Shown: positions 26,257 through 35,001 of the stretch, in pieces
How the letters are laid out: each line of letters starts with the position of its first letter
How positions within the stretch are numbered: the first letter of the stretch is position 1
NCBI GenBank assembly: GCA_903874955.1
Contig: CAIQTY010000010.1
Coordinates: 1 to 43,279 of the forward strand
Direction: 5' to 3'
Origin: an uncultured Alphaproteobacteria bacterium
GTDB lineage: Bacteria; Pseudomonadota; Alphaproteobacteria; Paracaedibacterales; CAITNM01
Length of the DNA stretch: 43,279 bases
The notes under the pieces: model-generated
Seen by the model: only the letters and a program-made list of their open reading frames with translations
Databases searched by the model: none
What the model was told of the DNA's origin: nothing
Position numbers and translations under genes: made by a program

Positions 26257-27543
26257 CTACTGACTAGTTAGCTTGAGAAGCTGAGCAGATGGCGGCGTCA
26301 CTTTAACTAAAGTAATTTGGTTGCGTTGACGCCTTAAAATTTCGAATCGAAACCCACGCCAATTAAATATTTGACCAACTGTTGGGATTACACGAAACTG
26401 GTGGATTAAAAGTCCTGCAAGGGTTGCTGCGGCATCGTCTGGTAATTCCCAATCGTATTTACGATTTAAGTCTCTGATTGTCATGTTTCCATAAATCACA
26501 AAGCTGCCATCAGGCTGAGGACGAACACCTCTAACGTTTACGTCATGCTCGTCGGCAATATCTCCAACTATTTCCTCCAAAACATCTTCTAAGGTCACGA
26601 TCCCCATCAATGCACCATATTCATCGACGACTAGCGCAAAGTGCTCCCGACGCTGGCGGAATGCATGGAGCTGTTCCAAAAGATCAGTACTCTCAGGTGT
26701 GAACCAAGGTTTATGGGCAATATCAACAATATTCAAATCGTCTAACGATCCAGAATGAGCACGAACTGCACGCAGTAATGCTTTTGTATTGATAATCCCA
26801 ACAATGTTATCGGAATTACCTTGCCACAAGGGCAACCTGGTGTAAGGACAAGCCAAAACTTGATCGACAATCTCTGTAGGCGAGTCCTCGGCGTTAACCA
26901 TGGTAACATTTTGTCGGTGAACCATAATTTCAGAAACTTGAACTGTTCCAAGATCTAAAATACTTTTAAGCATCGCTTTTTCGTGCGGTGTATCCTGCCC
27001 AGGTGCGTCATGCATATCAATTGCACCTCTCAGCTCTTCTACGCTTGCATGCTGATCTTCAGGCTTAACAATAAAGCCAAAAATTCTGAGCAGACTTGAG
27101 ACAAAAAGCGATAAAGCTTTATTAAACGGTAAAAATAAGTTGTAGAAAAATCTGATAGCAGGTGCTGCTAACATCAAAAAACGAATAGTATCCTGCACAG
27201 CTAAAGTTTTAGGAAGCATTTCCGCAAAAACAAGTAGAATCGTTCCTGTTAAAACAGATACACCTACGGCCGCTATTGTTGAATTTTCACCCAAAAGATC
27301 AAATGTCAGACTGGCAAGCACTGATGCAATCGCCGCATTTAGTAAAGTGTTATAAGCTAACACAGCGCTAATTACCATGCTAATATGTTGCTGCAAATCC
27401 CTTACTATTTTTGCTGATTTATTTCCAGCTTTTGCTAACTGATGTAGCTTGGGTCTTGAGGCAAAAGTAATTGCCGTTTCAGAAGCTGAAAAAAACGAAG
27501 AACAAAGCAACAGAACCACAAATACAACAAAGAGGGTAATCAT
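26257..27543 (-). CDS. CorC/HlyC-family CBS-domain membrane protein
   Basis: 428 residues. N-terminal DUF21/CNNM transmembrane domain with three to four helices (L-L-L-C-S-S-F-F-S-A-S-E-T-A-I near the start is characteristic), a pair of CBS domains (roughly residues 195-330, with V-V-D-E-Y-G-A-L-M-G-I-V-T-L-E-D-V-L-E-E at the end), and the C-terminal transporter-associated CorC/HlyC domain. The family handles Mg2+/Co2+ efflux or related ion tasks and is sometimes annotated as hemolysin; direct haemolysis is not implied. Starts one base after the stop of an exported hypothetical gene, so they are probably cotranscribed. Confidence 0.92.
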   Translation of the reverse strand: MITLFVVFVVLLLCSSFFSASETAITFASRPKLHQLAKAGNKSAKIVRDLQQHISMVISAVLAYNTLLNAAIASVLASLTFDLLGENSTIAAVGVSVLTGTILLVFAEMLPKTLAVQDTIRFLMLAAPAIRFFYNLFLPFNKALSLFVSSLLRIFGFIVKPEDQHASVEELRGAIDMHDAPGQDTPHEKAMLKSILDLGTVQVSEIMVHRQNVTMVNAEDSPTEIVDQVLACPYTRLPLWQGNSDNIVGIINTKALLRAVRAHSGSLDDLNIVDIAHKPWFTPESTDLLEQLHAFRQRREHFALVVDEYGALMGIVTLEDVLEEIVGDIADEHDVNVRGVRPQPDGSFVIYGNMTIRDLNRKYDWELPDDAAATLAGLLIHQFRVIPTVGQIFNWRGFRFEILRRQRNQITLVKVTPPSAQLLKLTSQ

Positions 27544-27544
27544 T

Positions 27545-28069
27545 CTATGCGCCTAAGTTAGAAGATGACTGTAAATTTTCTTCTAAAGTATCATCCTTAT
27601 GATTTATGCGTTTCAAGTAGAGATTTTTTTGATTTTTCTTCTCAAACTCATCAGGCATCGGAATACGCTTACTTGGACGCTCTCCACATAGGCTTCCCCA
27701 CAGGGCATTACCACGCTGATCTCGGCAGTAAACCTTAAGCGGCTCTGTTTGACCGCTTTTCATTATTTTAAGTAGCTCTTGCAAAATGGCCATATTTTGA
27801 GCAATTTGCATAACAATTTCTTGTTTTTTTTCATCTGTTTGCTGTTTAGCCTCTTCCTCACTAAGAATTTTAAGAAGCTCCTTAGCATCCACAACATATT
27901 CCTCAAACATAACATCCAAAGAAAAGTCAGACCCTGAAGACTTTTTCTGTTCTAGCAAACTATCGATTTTTTTCAGGTTACTTGCAATATAATCCTTAGG
28001 TTTGGTCACAGCACTAATCTCAGAACCGCTACAAATCATAAGACATGCAAGAAAAAAGACTGTTTTCAA
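27545..28069 (-). CDS. Exported hypothetical protein upstream of the CorC gene
   Basis: 174 residues from a TTG start supported by AGGGGGA eight bases upstream. Signal peptide K-T-V-F-F-L-A-C-L-M-I-C with probable cleavage around residue 20. The middle is a long charged helix (E-E-E-A-K-Q-Q-T-D-E-K-K) likely to form a coiled coil. Towards the end it has a short motif C-R-D-Q-R-G-N-A-L-W-G-S-L-C with two cysteines. No family recognised. It is separated by one base from the CorC-like gene. Confidence 0.7.
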   Translation of the reverse strand: MKTVFFLACLMICSGSEISAVTKPKDYIASNLKKIDSLLEQKKSSGSDFSLDVMFEEYVVDAKELLKILSEEEAKQQTDEKKQEIVMQIAQNMAILQELLKIMKSGQTEPLKVYCRDQRGNALWGSLCGERPSKRIPMPDEFEKKNQKNLYLKRINHKDDTLEENLQSSSNLGA

Positions 28070-28110
28070 TTACATATCCCCCTGCATAAACTTAAAATAC
28101 CCTTGCCTTG

Positions 28111-28716
28111 TCAGACTGACTTTAAGACATAATAATTTGGATATTTCGCTCTAATAAAATCACTCATTGCCTGAATAACCCGATCAACTGTAGCATTAGT
28201 TGGTTCATCCAAGGTTTGAACATGAACGTCCGCCTCTTCAAAAACAGGATATCTCTCCGCAATAAGTTTCTCTAAAACTTCTTGGTGATTTGAATCGTTA
28301 AACATAGGACGATCTGTACGACGAGAGACTCTTGCTACAAGTGTGGCAAGGTCTGCTTTTAACCATACAGAAATAGCTTTCTCTTTAACAATTTTTCTTG
28401 TCGGATCGTTGGCAAAAGACCCCCCACCAGTTGCAAGAACATGAGTTGGCTGATCAAGCAATCTCTTGATGACTCTCTGCTCACCATCTAAAAATGCTTG
28501 CTCTCCAAAAATTTCATAAATCTCTTTAATTGGATAGCCAGCAGCTTGTTCAACCTCTATATCTGAATCGAAAAAAGAAAGCTCTAATCTATTTGCTAGA
28601 CGCTTTCCAATACTAGTCTTTCCACTTCCCATCAGGCCAACTAAAACAATCGTTTTCGGGGGCATGAAGCTCACTGTCATCTGTGAGCGATTGGCTTGGC
28701 TAAAATCGTCTCTCAT
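28111..28716 (-). CDS. aroK: Shikimate kinase
   Basis: 201 residues; the usual core is about 170, so the first 13-17 residues may be extra and internal ATGs at 28680 and 28665 are alternative starts. Walker A reads G-L-M-G-S-G-K-T; the shikimate-binding D-S-D follows, then A-T-G-G-G-S and the lid R-R-T-D-R-P. It phosphorylates shikimate in chorismate synthesis. aroB, often next, is not here; the gene lies between ftsK and an exported hypothetical gene on the same strand. Confidence 0.94.
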   Translation of the reverse strand: MRDDFSQANRSQMTVSFMPPKTIVLVGLMGSGKTSIGKRLANRLELSFFDSDIEVEQAAGYPIKEIYEIFGEQAFLDGEQRVIKRLLDQPTHVLATGGGSFANDPTRKIVKEKAISVWLKADLATLVARVSRRTDRPMFNDSNHQEVLEKLIAERYPVFEEADVHVQTLDEPTNATVDRVIQAMSDFIRAKYPNYYVLKSV

Positions 28717-28805
28717 GAACTCACTACAACCATTATCATTATTAAATTAATACAAAATTCTCAAAAAACCTAATAGGCCTTTGAACAACTATAACAAATA
28801 CATAC

Positions 28806-31187
28806 TCAAGAAACAAGTATTTCTCGCTTTCCTTGATGATTAGCCGGACTTACAATCCCTTGTTTTTCCATTTGCTCAACAATACGAGCTGCCTTGTTAT
28901 AGCCAATTTGGAAATGGCGTTGAATAAAACTGGTAGAAATCTTATTTTCTCGTTTGATTAAATCGACTGCTTGATTAAACAAAGAATCATTACCCTCGCT
29001 TCCATCATTGGCTGAAGAAAACATCCCTTCTGTATCTGTTGTAACATCATCCTCGTAGGAAGGCTCACCTTGTTGTTTTAAAAACTCTACAACCGTTTCA
29101 ACCTCTGTATCCTTCATAAAAGGTCCATGGACACGAATTACTCTCCCTGCACCACTCATATAGAGCATATCACCCTGTCCCAAAAGCTGCTCTGCCCCCT
29201 GTTCACCTAAAATCGTGCGACTATCAATCTTCGATGTTACCTGGAAGCTTATTCTGGTTGGAAAATTCGCTTTAATCGTACCCGTAATGACATCAACCGA
29301 TGGTCGCTGGGTTGCCATAATCAAATGTAAACCAGCCGCTCGAGCCATCTGCGCTAAACGCTGAACAGCAGCCTCAACTTCCTTACCCGCCACAATCATT
29401 AAATCAGCCATTTCATCAATCACGATCACAATATAAGGAAGCGGTTTTAAATCCAAAACTTGGTTTTCAAAAATTGCCTGTCCTGTGTCGGGGTCAAAAC
29501 CGGTTTGAACACGCCTTGCAATAATTTCACCTTTTTCTTTAGCTTGTTTAAGCCTTTCGTTATACCCATCAATATTACGAACACCAAGCCGCGCCATATT
29601 CCTGTAACGCGTCTCCATTTCTTTTACTGCCCACTTAAGAGCAACGATGGCCTTCTTAGGTTCGGTAACAACTGGAGTAAGCAAATGGGGAATATCATTA
29701 TAAACTGATAATTCTAACATCTTAGGATCAATCATGATAAAACGACATTCATCGGGAGAAAGCCTAAATAAAATTGATAAAATCATTGCATTAACAGAAA
29801 CTGATTTACCAGAACCAGTTGTTCCAGCAACCAACAAGTGGGGCATTTTGGCTAAATCTGCAATAATAGGAACACCAACGATATCTTGCCCCAGAACTAA
29901 AGGCAGCGCTGCTGTGGTATTTTTAAATTCATTTTGTAGAAGTAATTCCCTCATATAAACAGTCTGACGTTTTGGATTTGGCAATTCGATACCAATAACA
30001 TTTTGCCCTGGGACAGTCGCTATACGAGCCGAAATCGCACTCATTGACCGCGCAATATCATCTGCCAAACCAATAACCCTGGCAGTTTTAATACCGGCTG
30101 CCGGCTTTAACTCATACATTGTCACAACCGGACCAGAACGAATTGAAGTAATTTCTCCATTAATACCAAATTCCTGTAAAACACTCATAAGCAGATTAGA
30201 CTGTTCTTGTAATTCACTAGAATTAACCAAAATTTTTCGCTGCTGGGTATCATCGAGTAAGTCTATAGGTGGATAAGTGTATCCATCTTCTCTGGTCGTC
30301 GAAGACTTACGAATCCTTTCGATGAAATCTTTGGATTTTGCTTTTTTATCACTTTCAATAGAGTGACATTGGTTTTCTTCGGGATCGAGATTTATCGCTT
30401 CATCATCAAAAACATTAGCATCCTTATTTTCCAAATTTACTAAAGATTCAGATTCTGAATTTTCAGCATGATTGCTGAAGCTTGTGCGTTGAAAAATATA
30501 TTCATTTGGTGCATTTAGCACTCCCTTAAGCCAGTTTTTAATTTTTTCATAATGCGCTTGAATGATTTTAAAATGGTCTTCTGTGATGCCTAAGCCAAAA
30601 ATAATGCAAAAGCAACCAGTAATGGCCAGAACAAAAATAGATTCATCTAACCATTCTTTTAAGTGGTATACGTAAAGAAGCCTCTCTAGGCTTTTTAGCA
30701 AAACCAGTCCCACCGCGCCACCAATCGGTTTTACCAAGCTAGTGAAAAAATTTTGGTAGTAAGTAAGCACTGTCAACAATTGAAAAATTCCTAATATAAA
30801 CAAGGGAAAAGAATTGGAAAATGGCTTGTTGAAATGACTCCCTACTGCGCGAATTAGGCACAATAAAAAAATCACAGGGAATGCATAAGCAAAATTGCCA
30901 AACAACTGCCAGCATAAATCAGAAAAATAAGCTCCTGCCCATCCAAGGTGATTTTTTGTTATCAGCGGTGTAGATACATTAAGAGAGTTATCAAAAACTG
31001 AATAACTTCTAATCGCTAAAAAAGACAAAGAACAAGCTAATGACATTACTACAATATACAGATCCTTGAGACTTAAAAGTAATCCTTGGACAAAATGCTG
31101 AGGAAATATTCGCATTGAAAATAACATTAAAATAATGGGAACCATAGCATAAATGAAGCTTGGTTTAAATGTAGAAAGAATTTTCAA
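28806..31187 (-). CDS. ftsK: DNA translocase FtsK
   Basis: 793 residues, a normal compact alphaproteobacterial form. The N-terminus has about four to five membrane helices (residues 10-210), then an acidic linker, then the motor domain with Walker A G-T-T-G-S-G-K-S (Lys461) and Walker B I-V-I-D-E-M-A-D, and A-T-Q-R-P-S-V-D-V-I-T-G. The C-terminal gamma winged helix (S-T-S-F-I-Q-R-H-F-Q-I-G-Y-N-K-A-A) reads KOPS-type sequences. It pumps the terminus region at the division septum and activates XerCD. Confidence 0.96.
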   Translation of the reverse strand: MKILSTFKPSFIYAMVPIILMLFSMRIFPQHFVQGLLLSLKDLYIVVMSLACSLSFLAIRSYSVFDNSLNVSTPLITKNHLGWAGAYFSDLCWQLFGNFAYAFPVIFLLCLIRAVGSHFNKPFSNSFPLFILGIFQLLTVLTYYQNFFTSLVKPIGGAVGLVLLKSLERLLYVYHLKEWLDESIFVLAITGCFCIIFGLGITEDHFKIIQAHYEKIKNWLKGVLNAPNEYIFQRTSFSNHAENSESESLVNLENKDANVFDDEAINLDPEENQCHSIESDKKAKSKDFIERIRKSSTTREDGYTYPPIDLLDDTQQRKILVNSSELQEQSNLLMSVLQEFGINGEITSIRSGPVVTMYELKPAAGIKTARVIGLADDIARSMSAISARIATVPGQNVIGIELPNPKRQTVYMRELLLQNEFKNTTAALPLVLGQDIVGVPIIADLAKMPHLLVAGTTGSGKSVSVNAMILSILFRLSPDECRFIMIDPKMLELSVYNDIPHLLTPVVTEPKKAIVALKWAVKEMETRYRNMARLGVRNIDGYNERLKQAKEKGEIIARRVQTGFDPDTGQAIFENQVLDLKPLPYIVIVIDEMADLMIVAGKEVEAAVQRLAQMARAAGLHLIMATQRPSVDVITGTIKANFPTRISFQVTSKIDSRTILGEQGAEQLLGQGDMLYMSGAGRVIRVHGPFMKDTEVETVVEFLKQQGEPSYEDDVTTDTEGMFSSANDGSEGNDSLFNQAVDLIKRENKISTSFIQRHFQIGYNKAARIVEQMEKQGIVSPANHQGKREILVS

Positions 31188-31347
31188 TGTTTTGTTTTTG
31201 ACTATTAAACCTACCGCAGCAAGCGTAAAAAATTAGAATTTACCGTAATTTATTAAAATGTGAGTAATTATTACAAAACACCTATTAAAAATTTTTAATT
31301 ATTTATTATTAAATTTATTTTAGTATTTCAATAGAGAGTCATATTTA

Positions 31348-32013
31348 TTGCGCATTAAAGTGAATATTTTAAAATCAATTATATTAGGGCATTTTTTTCT
31401 ATATTCGCTTGGCTTTTCAAGCGACTTATTCAACAGTAGCACTGATGAAGATGACCCGATGTCATATGGTGACCAAAGTTCTGCAGACATGGACATGGAT
31501 ATGAATACTGAAGACGACCAAGATCCTACAGACATGGACATCGGTACTGACGCTGAAAGCATGGATGGTGAGGAAAACACCAGCGATTATCGAAATAATA
31601 ACGCTGAAGATATGGGTATTGATACTGAAGATGGCCAAGGTTTTACAGACATGGACATGGACAATGATACTGACGATGAAAATTCTAGTGATACTGATAA
31701 CGATACCGGTGATGACCAAAACTCCGATGGAAATGACTCACCTAGCAATCGTTCTAGCGCTTTTAGCCAAGCTCATAAAAATACTCAGAATTCTATCGCA
31801 TCTATGAAGAAAAAATTTGGAAAAAAAATGTCCCTTAATCCCTCAAAAAAACTAAATAATCAAGCAAAAAATTTAAAAAAGAACTTAAACAAGAAAAAAA
31901 TGATGGGGTCCTTAAAAAATAATTTTTTTGGAAAATTTAAAAAGACCAAGAAAAATGCACAAAAAAATGCTATTCGTGGCGCGAAAAAGAAATTTTTAGA
32001 TAATCTAGGTTAA
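31348..32013 (+). CDS. Exported charge-segregated hypothetical protein (acidic front, basic tail)
   Basis: 221 residues from a TTG at 31348; a GTG at 31360 is an alternative. A hydrophobic N-terminal segment (I-L-K-S-I-I-L-G-H-F-F-L-Y-S-L-G-F) serves as signal peptide. Residues about 30-135 are dominated by Asp, Met, Thr, Ser and Glu, with two related repeats (around 31507-31560 and 31624-31680) built on T-D-M-D-M/I-D/G-x-D/T. The last 75 residues are strongly basic with many Lys and no acidic stretch. No family is recognised. Net charge is almost fully separated between the two halves. Single gene between ftsK and the M48 protease. Confidence 0.65.
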   Translation: MRIKVNILKSIILGHFFLYSLGFSSDLFNSSTDEDDPMSYGDQSSADMDMDMNTEDDQDPTDMDIGTDAESMDGEENTSDYRNNNAEDMGIDTEDGQGFTDMDMDNDTDDENSSDTDNDTGDDQNSDGNDSPSNRSSAFSQAHKNTQNSIASMKKKFGKKMSLNPSKKLNNQAKNLKKNLNKKKMMGSLKNNFFGKFKKTKKNAQKNAIRGAKKKFLDNLG

Positions 32014-32071
32014 AAACGCAAAGCTTATTAATCAACCTAATAAGTAAGTATAACGATTAAAAATACAACTT

Positions 32072-33412
32072 CTAAAAGCAGTGCTGATGAACTTCATTAG
32101 CATTTCGAGCAGCCATTATTTCAGGAATGTTTGCTAGCAGCATTTTTGCCTGTTCTTTAACTTTTGAATTACTACTTTTTGCTGCACGTTCAGCCCGTTT
32201 TTTGGCAAGGTGAAAATCACCAGTTCGCAAAGCAGCTTCAGCTTGAGCAAGATCCGCATGATCAAGTTCATTAATTTTTCTGTAAGCACCAACCTTTAAA
32301 AGCCATGCCATTACATTATCAGGATCATCTTGAGTAATACGATTTAGCTGATCTATAGCTTCTTGCGCATTGTCACCAGAACTGGTGTAAAGAGCTTGGG
32401 CTAGAAGCAAACGAATAGATAGCGCCTCAGGAGCGAGTTTTACCGCTTTTTGCAGGTGACCAAGCGCGGCTTTTGCATTTCCAGATTCAAGTAAGAACTG
32501 CCCATACATCTCATGAAGGTAGGGATCATTCGGTGTATTCTTTAACATTTCGTCAAGCTTAGTAAATGCCTGCTTATACTGACCTTTCTTGGAATAAACA
32601 ATAACCTTTGCGAATTGAGCCGCACGCGAATCCTTACGATAGTATGCCCGTTCTACTTCTGAAGGTTTTAAAAGATTTGCCATAAATATAGCTTGAATGA
32701 TCTGAAATTCCTCTTCCCATTCCTTAGGAATGGAACCTTTGTCTGGATATTTTTCACGATAATGCTTAAATGCATTAATACGATCCTGATCCGTGGGGTG
32801 GGTTTGAATATAAGGAATATCACCAAAAGCGTTTAACTTTTTAAATAACTCAAAAGTTTCGATAAACCCCTCAGTACTAAGATTCGCTTTTTGCATCATG
32901 CGAAAACCAGCAGCATCCGCTTCTTTTTCATGGGTTCTTGAAAAAGCAGCAAAAGTTCCCATTGCAGCACTCTGGCCGAGCATAGATCCAGCAACAAGCG
33001 CTTCCATACCGCCACCAGCAAGTGCCCCTACCCCACCAAGTAGTGTACCGATGATAGAAGCTGCATTAACCCCATTTAGCTCACCACTGAGACGGTGCAT
33101 GTGCCCGCCAGTTATGTGGCCTAATTCGTGTGCTAAAACTGCAATTAAAAGACTAACGCTTTTGAATTTTATAATCAGACCAGTATGAATATAAATTTTA
33201 GCTTCGTCTGTTGCGAAAGCATTTATACTCCTGTCAACAATGAAATAGATCTTAGGAACAGACAATCGGCCACTAGCTTTGCATAAACGCTTTAAAGTAT
33301 CATGTATAAGCTTTTCAGCGCGAGCATCCACGATAACACTTTGCTCTTTTAGTGTGGGGGATAAGGGAGAAATAAAAACTAGAAAGAATAAAAATAACCT
33401 TAGACAGCTCAC
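32072..33412 (-). CDS. M48-family metalloprotease with TPR repeats (BepA-like)
   Basis: 446 residues. N-terminal signal peptide, then the zinc site H95-E-L-G-H-I-T-G-G-H and the third ligand in E-K-E-A-D-A-A-G-F further on; a glycine-rich loop G-T-L-L-G-G-V-G-A-L-A-G-G-G lies between. The C-terminal half consists of TPR units (for example N-D-P-Y-L-H-E-M-Y-G-Q-F-L-L-E-S-G-N-A). BepA-type enzymes act in the periplasm on outer-membrane assembly intermediates. Start is GTG, overlapping the stop of a tiny lipoprotein frame by four bases (GTGA), which suggests coupling. Confidence 0.92.
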   Translation of the reverse strand: MSCLRLFLFFLVFISPLSPTLKEQSVIVDARAEKLIHDTLKRLCKASGRLSVPKIYFIVDRSINAFATDEAKIYIHTGLIIKFKSVSLLIAVLAHELGHITGGHMHRLSGELNGVNAASIIGTLLGGVGALAGGGMEALVAGSMLGQSAAMGTFAAFSRTHEKEADAAGFRMMQKANLSTEGFIETFELFKKLNAFGDIPYIQTHPTDQDRINAFKHYREKYPDKGSIPKEWEEEFQIIQAIFMANLLKPSEVERAYYRKDSRAAQFAKVIVYSKKGQYKQAFTKLDEMLKNTPNDPYLHEMYGQFLLESGNAKAALGHLQKAVKLAPEALSIRLLLAQALYTSSGDNAQEAIDQLNRITQDDPDNVMAWLLKVGAYRKINELDHADLAQAEAALRTGDFHLAKKRAERAAKSSNSKVKEQAKMLLANIPEIMAARNANEVHQHCF

Positions 33413-33528
33413 TCTAATTTATCTTCAACATAAGTAGGATACTTTTTAGGATACAAATCTTTTTCTTCAGGTTCAAGTTTTCCCTTACGACCGCATCCAC
33501 TAAGCAACAGGAATAATATTAAGATAAT
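33409..33528 (-). CDS. Small LptM-like lipoprotein, start codon unclear
   Basis: About 39 codons after the tRNA-Val gene read I-I-L-I-L-F-L-L-L-S-G-C-G-R-K-G-K-L-E-P and a Tyr/Pro/Lys-rich tail. The lipobox L-S-G-C followed by G-R-K-G-x-L-x-P is the signature of LptM (YifL), which assists LptD maturation in the outer membrane. There is no ATG, GTG or TTG between the tRNA and the lipobox that leaves a proper signal sequence; the first candidate is ATT at 33528, sharing a base with the tRNA CCA. The stop overlaps the GTG of the M48 gene. Translation from a rare codon, or start loss, are both possible. Confidence 0.55.
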   Translation of the reverse strand: MILILFLLLSGCGRKGKLEPEEKDLYPKKYPTYVEDKLE

Positions 33529-33602
33529 GGTGGGTGATGAAGGGATTGAACCTCCGGCCCTCTCGGTGTAAACGAGACGCTCTACCGCTGAGCTAATCAC
33601 CC
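33528..33602 (-). tRNA. tRNA-Val (TAC anticodon)
   Basis: Minus-strand acceptor GGGTGAT pairs with ATCACCC; D arm GCTCAGCGGTAGAGC; anticodon stem TCTCG/CGAGA encloses TTTACAC with anticodon TAC; T loop TTCAATC. Discriminator A and an encoded CCA complete 75 bases. Confidence 0.96.
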
Positions 33603-33606
33603 ATTT

Positions 33607-33640
33607 TATAAAGGCATGGCAACTGAAGCCATGCCATTTT
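33607..33640 (-). terminator. Terminator of the HU gene
   Basis: GGCATGGC and GCCATGCC form a perfect eight-base-pair stem with a seven-base loop, flanked by TATAAAA/TTTATAA that extends the hairpin, followed by a T/A-rich run on the minus strand. It separates HU from tRNA-Val. Confidence 0.7.
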
Positions 33641-33655
33641 ATAGCAAAAGTAACT

Positions 33656-33931
33656 TTATTTTTCAACTGCTTCTTTCAATTGTTTTCCTGGACGGAACTT
33701 TGGCAAACGTTTTGCAGGGATTTTTATTTTGTCACCTGTACGAGGGTTGCGCCCTTCAGTGGCTTTACGTTGCGCCGTAGCAAACGTACCAAAACCAATT
33801 AAACGAACGTCGTCACCTTTTTTAAGGGACTTTGTAATTGTCTGAAATGTTGCATCAATTGCGCGTTCAGCGTCAGCTTTGGTTAGACCAGATGCCTTTG
33901 CTACGCTGGTTACTAGATCACTTTTATTCAC
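33656..33931 (-). CDS. HU-family nucleoid DNA-binding protein
   Basis: 91 residues from the GTG at 33931, chosen because AGGAG lies eight bases upstream; another GTG three codons earlier overlaps that site. The family pattern is complete: N-K-S-D-L-V start, G-F-G-T-F near residue 47, and the DNA-binding arm G-R-N-P-R-T-G followed by I-P-A-K-R-L-P-K-F-R-P-G-K. HU dimers bend and compact DNA. Single gene with its own terminator. Confidence 0.96.
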   Translation of the reverse strand: MNKSDLVTSVAKASGLTKADAERAIDATFQTITKSLKKGDDVRLIGFGTFATAQRKATEGRNPRTGDKIKIPAKRLPKFRPGKQLKEAVEK

Positions 33932-34131
33932 GAAACCCACTCCTAGATTGGTTTAGTTATTTACAAGTTCATGATAATGGCGGTTTTACTAGGTGGTCAA
34001 TAGGTATTCTACATATTTACAGACTAAAAGGTGCATATATGCAACATTTTTACCACTTTTATTGTAAATATTTTATCTTTAACGAATTATGATACTTTTT
34101 TAATTAAGTTCTATTGAAATAAAAAAAATAA

Positions 34132-34151
34132 AAAAGATACTTTCATCTTTT
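34132..34151 (-). terminator. Possible terminator of coxC
   Basis: On the minus strand AAAAGAT and ATCTTTT pair around a six-base loop, followed by a run rich in T (TTTTTATTTTTTTT). The stem is A/T-rich and weak, but the T tract is strong. Confidence 0.45.
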
Positions 34152-34173
34152 CCATGTAAAGTTGTTTCTAAAA

Positions 34174-34968
34174 TTATTCACGGTACCCATACCAATAAAT
34201 AGCCACAAATAAAAATAGCCATACAACATCAACAAAGTGCCAGTACCAAGCTGCCGCTTCAAATCCCACATGATGGTTAGATTTAAATTCTCGACGATTA
34301 TTTCGTATTAAACATACAAGTAAAAATATTGTTCCTATTAAAACATGGGCCCCATGGAACCCAGTCGCCATATAAAAATTCGATGGATAAACACCGTCCT
34401 TAAAACCAAATGCAGCATGGGCGTACTCAAAACCTTGCACTAGAGAAAAAGTCCCCCCTAATACCACCGTAACTAATAATGCCTTGGAAACTTTTGAAAA
34501 ATCCCCCTCTAAAAGTTCATGGTGCGCCCATGTGAGTGTAGTGCCCGATAGCAATAGGATCAGGGTATTTAAGTAAGGTAAGTGCAAGGGATCAAATGGT
34601 ATAATTCCCTTTGGAGGCCATTGAAAATCATGATGCCCTGGGAGATTTAAACTCACATGGAAATAACTCCAAAAAAATGCCACAAACAGCATAACCTCAG
34701 AAGCAATAAAAAGGACCATTCCAATTTTCAACCCTTTTTGCACCTCAAGGGTATGAACATTAGGGGTATTTCCCTCTTTTAATACATCTCGCCACCAACC
34801 AAAAAAACACGATAGAAGAAGAATCAAACCAATAATAAAAACCCAATGATCAGTGTGATGCATAAATAATACTGCTCCAACAGCAGTGACAAGAACTGCG
34901 AGCGATGAAGCCATCGGCCATGGGCTTGGATCAACAAGATGATAAGGATGATTTTTACTGTCACTCAT
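34174..34968 (-). CDS. coxC: Cytochrome c oxidase subunit III
   Basis: 264 residues from the ATG at 34968; a TTG two codons earlier is less likely. Seven membrane helices are predicted. Conserved features include H-P-Y-H-L-V-D-P-S-P-W-P near the start, S-E-V-M-L-F-V-A-F-F-W-S-Y-F-H, G-F-H-G-A-H-V-L-I-G, and W-Y-W-H-F-V-D-V-V-W-L-F at the end. It is a structural subunit of the aa3-type terminal oxidase in the inner membrane. It lies 33 bases after dsbD and not beside coxA/coxB, which are outside the window. Confidence 0.96.
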   Translation of the reverse strand: MSDSKNHPYHLVDPSPWPMASSLAVLVTAVGAVLFMHHTDHWVFIIGLILLLSCFFGWWRDVLKEGNTPNVHTLEVQKGLKIGMVLFIASEVMLFVAFFWSYFHVSLNLPGHHDFQWPPKGIIPFDPLHLPYLNTLILLLSGTTLTWAHHELLEGDFSKVSKALLVTVVLGGTFSLVQGFEYAHAAFGFKDGVYPSNFYMATGFHGAHVLIGTIFLLVCLIRNNRREFKSNHHVGFEAAAWYWHFVDVVWLFLFVAIYWYGYRE

Positions 34969-35001
34969 ACACAATTGTTATTTTAATAAACAATTACAAG
35001 T

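Noticed and set aside
33409..33666. An 85-codon protein starting inside the HU gene
   Set aside because: The frame runs through tRNA-Val and the HU terminator; only the part after the tRNA has lipoprotein features.
33838..34092. Plus-strand frame across the HU start
   Set aside because: Its first half is the reverse complement of the conserved HU coding sequence and it has no own features.
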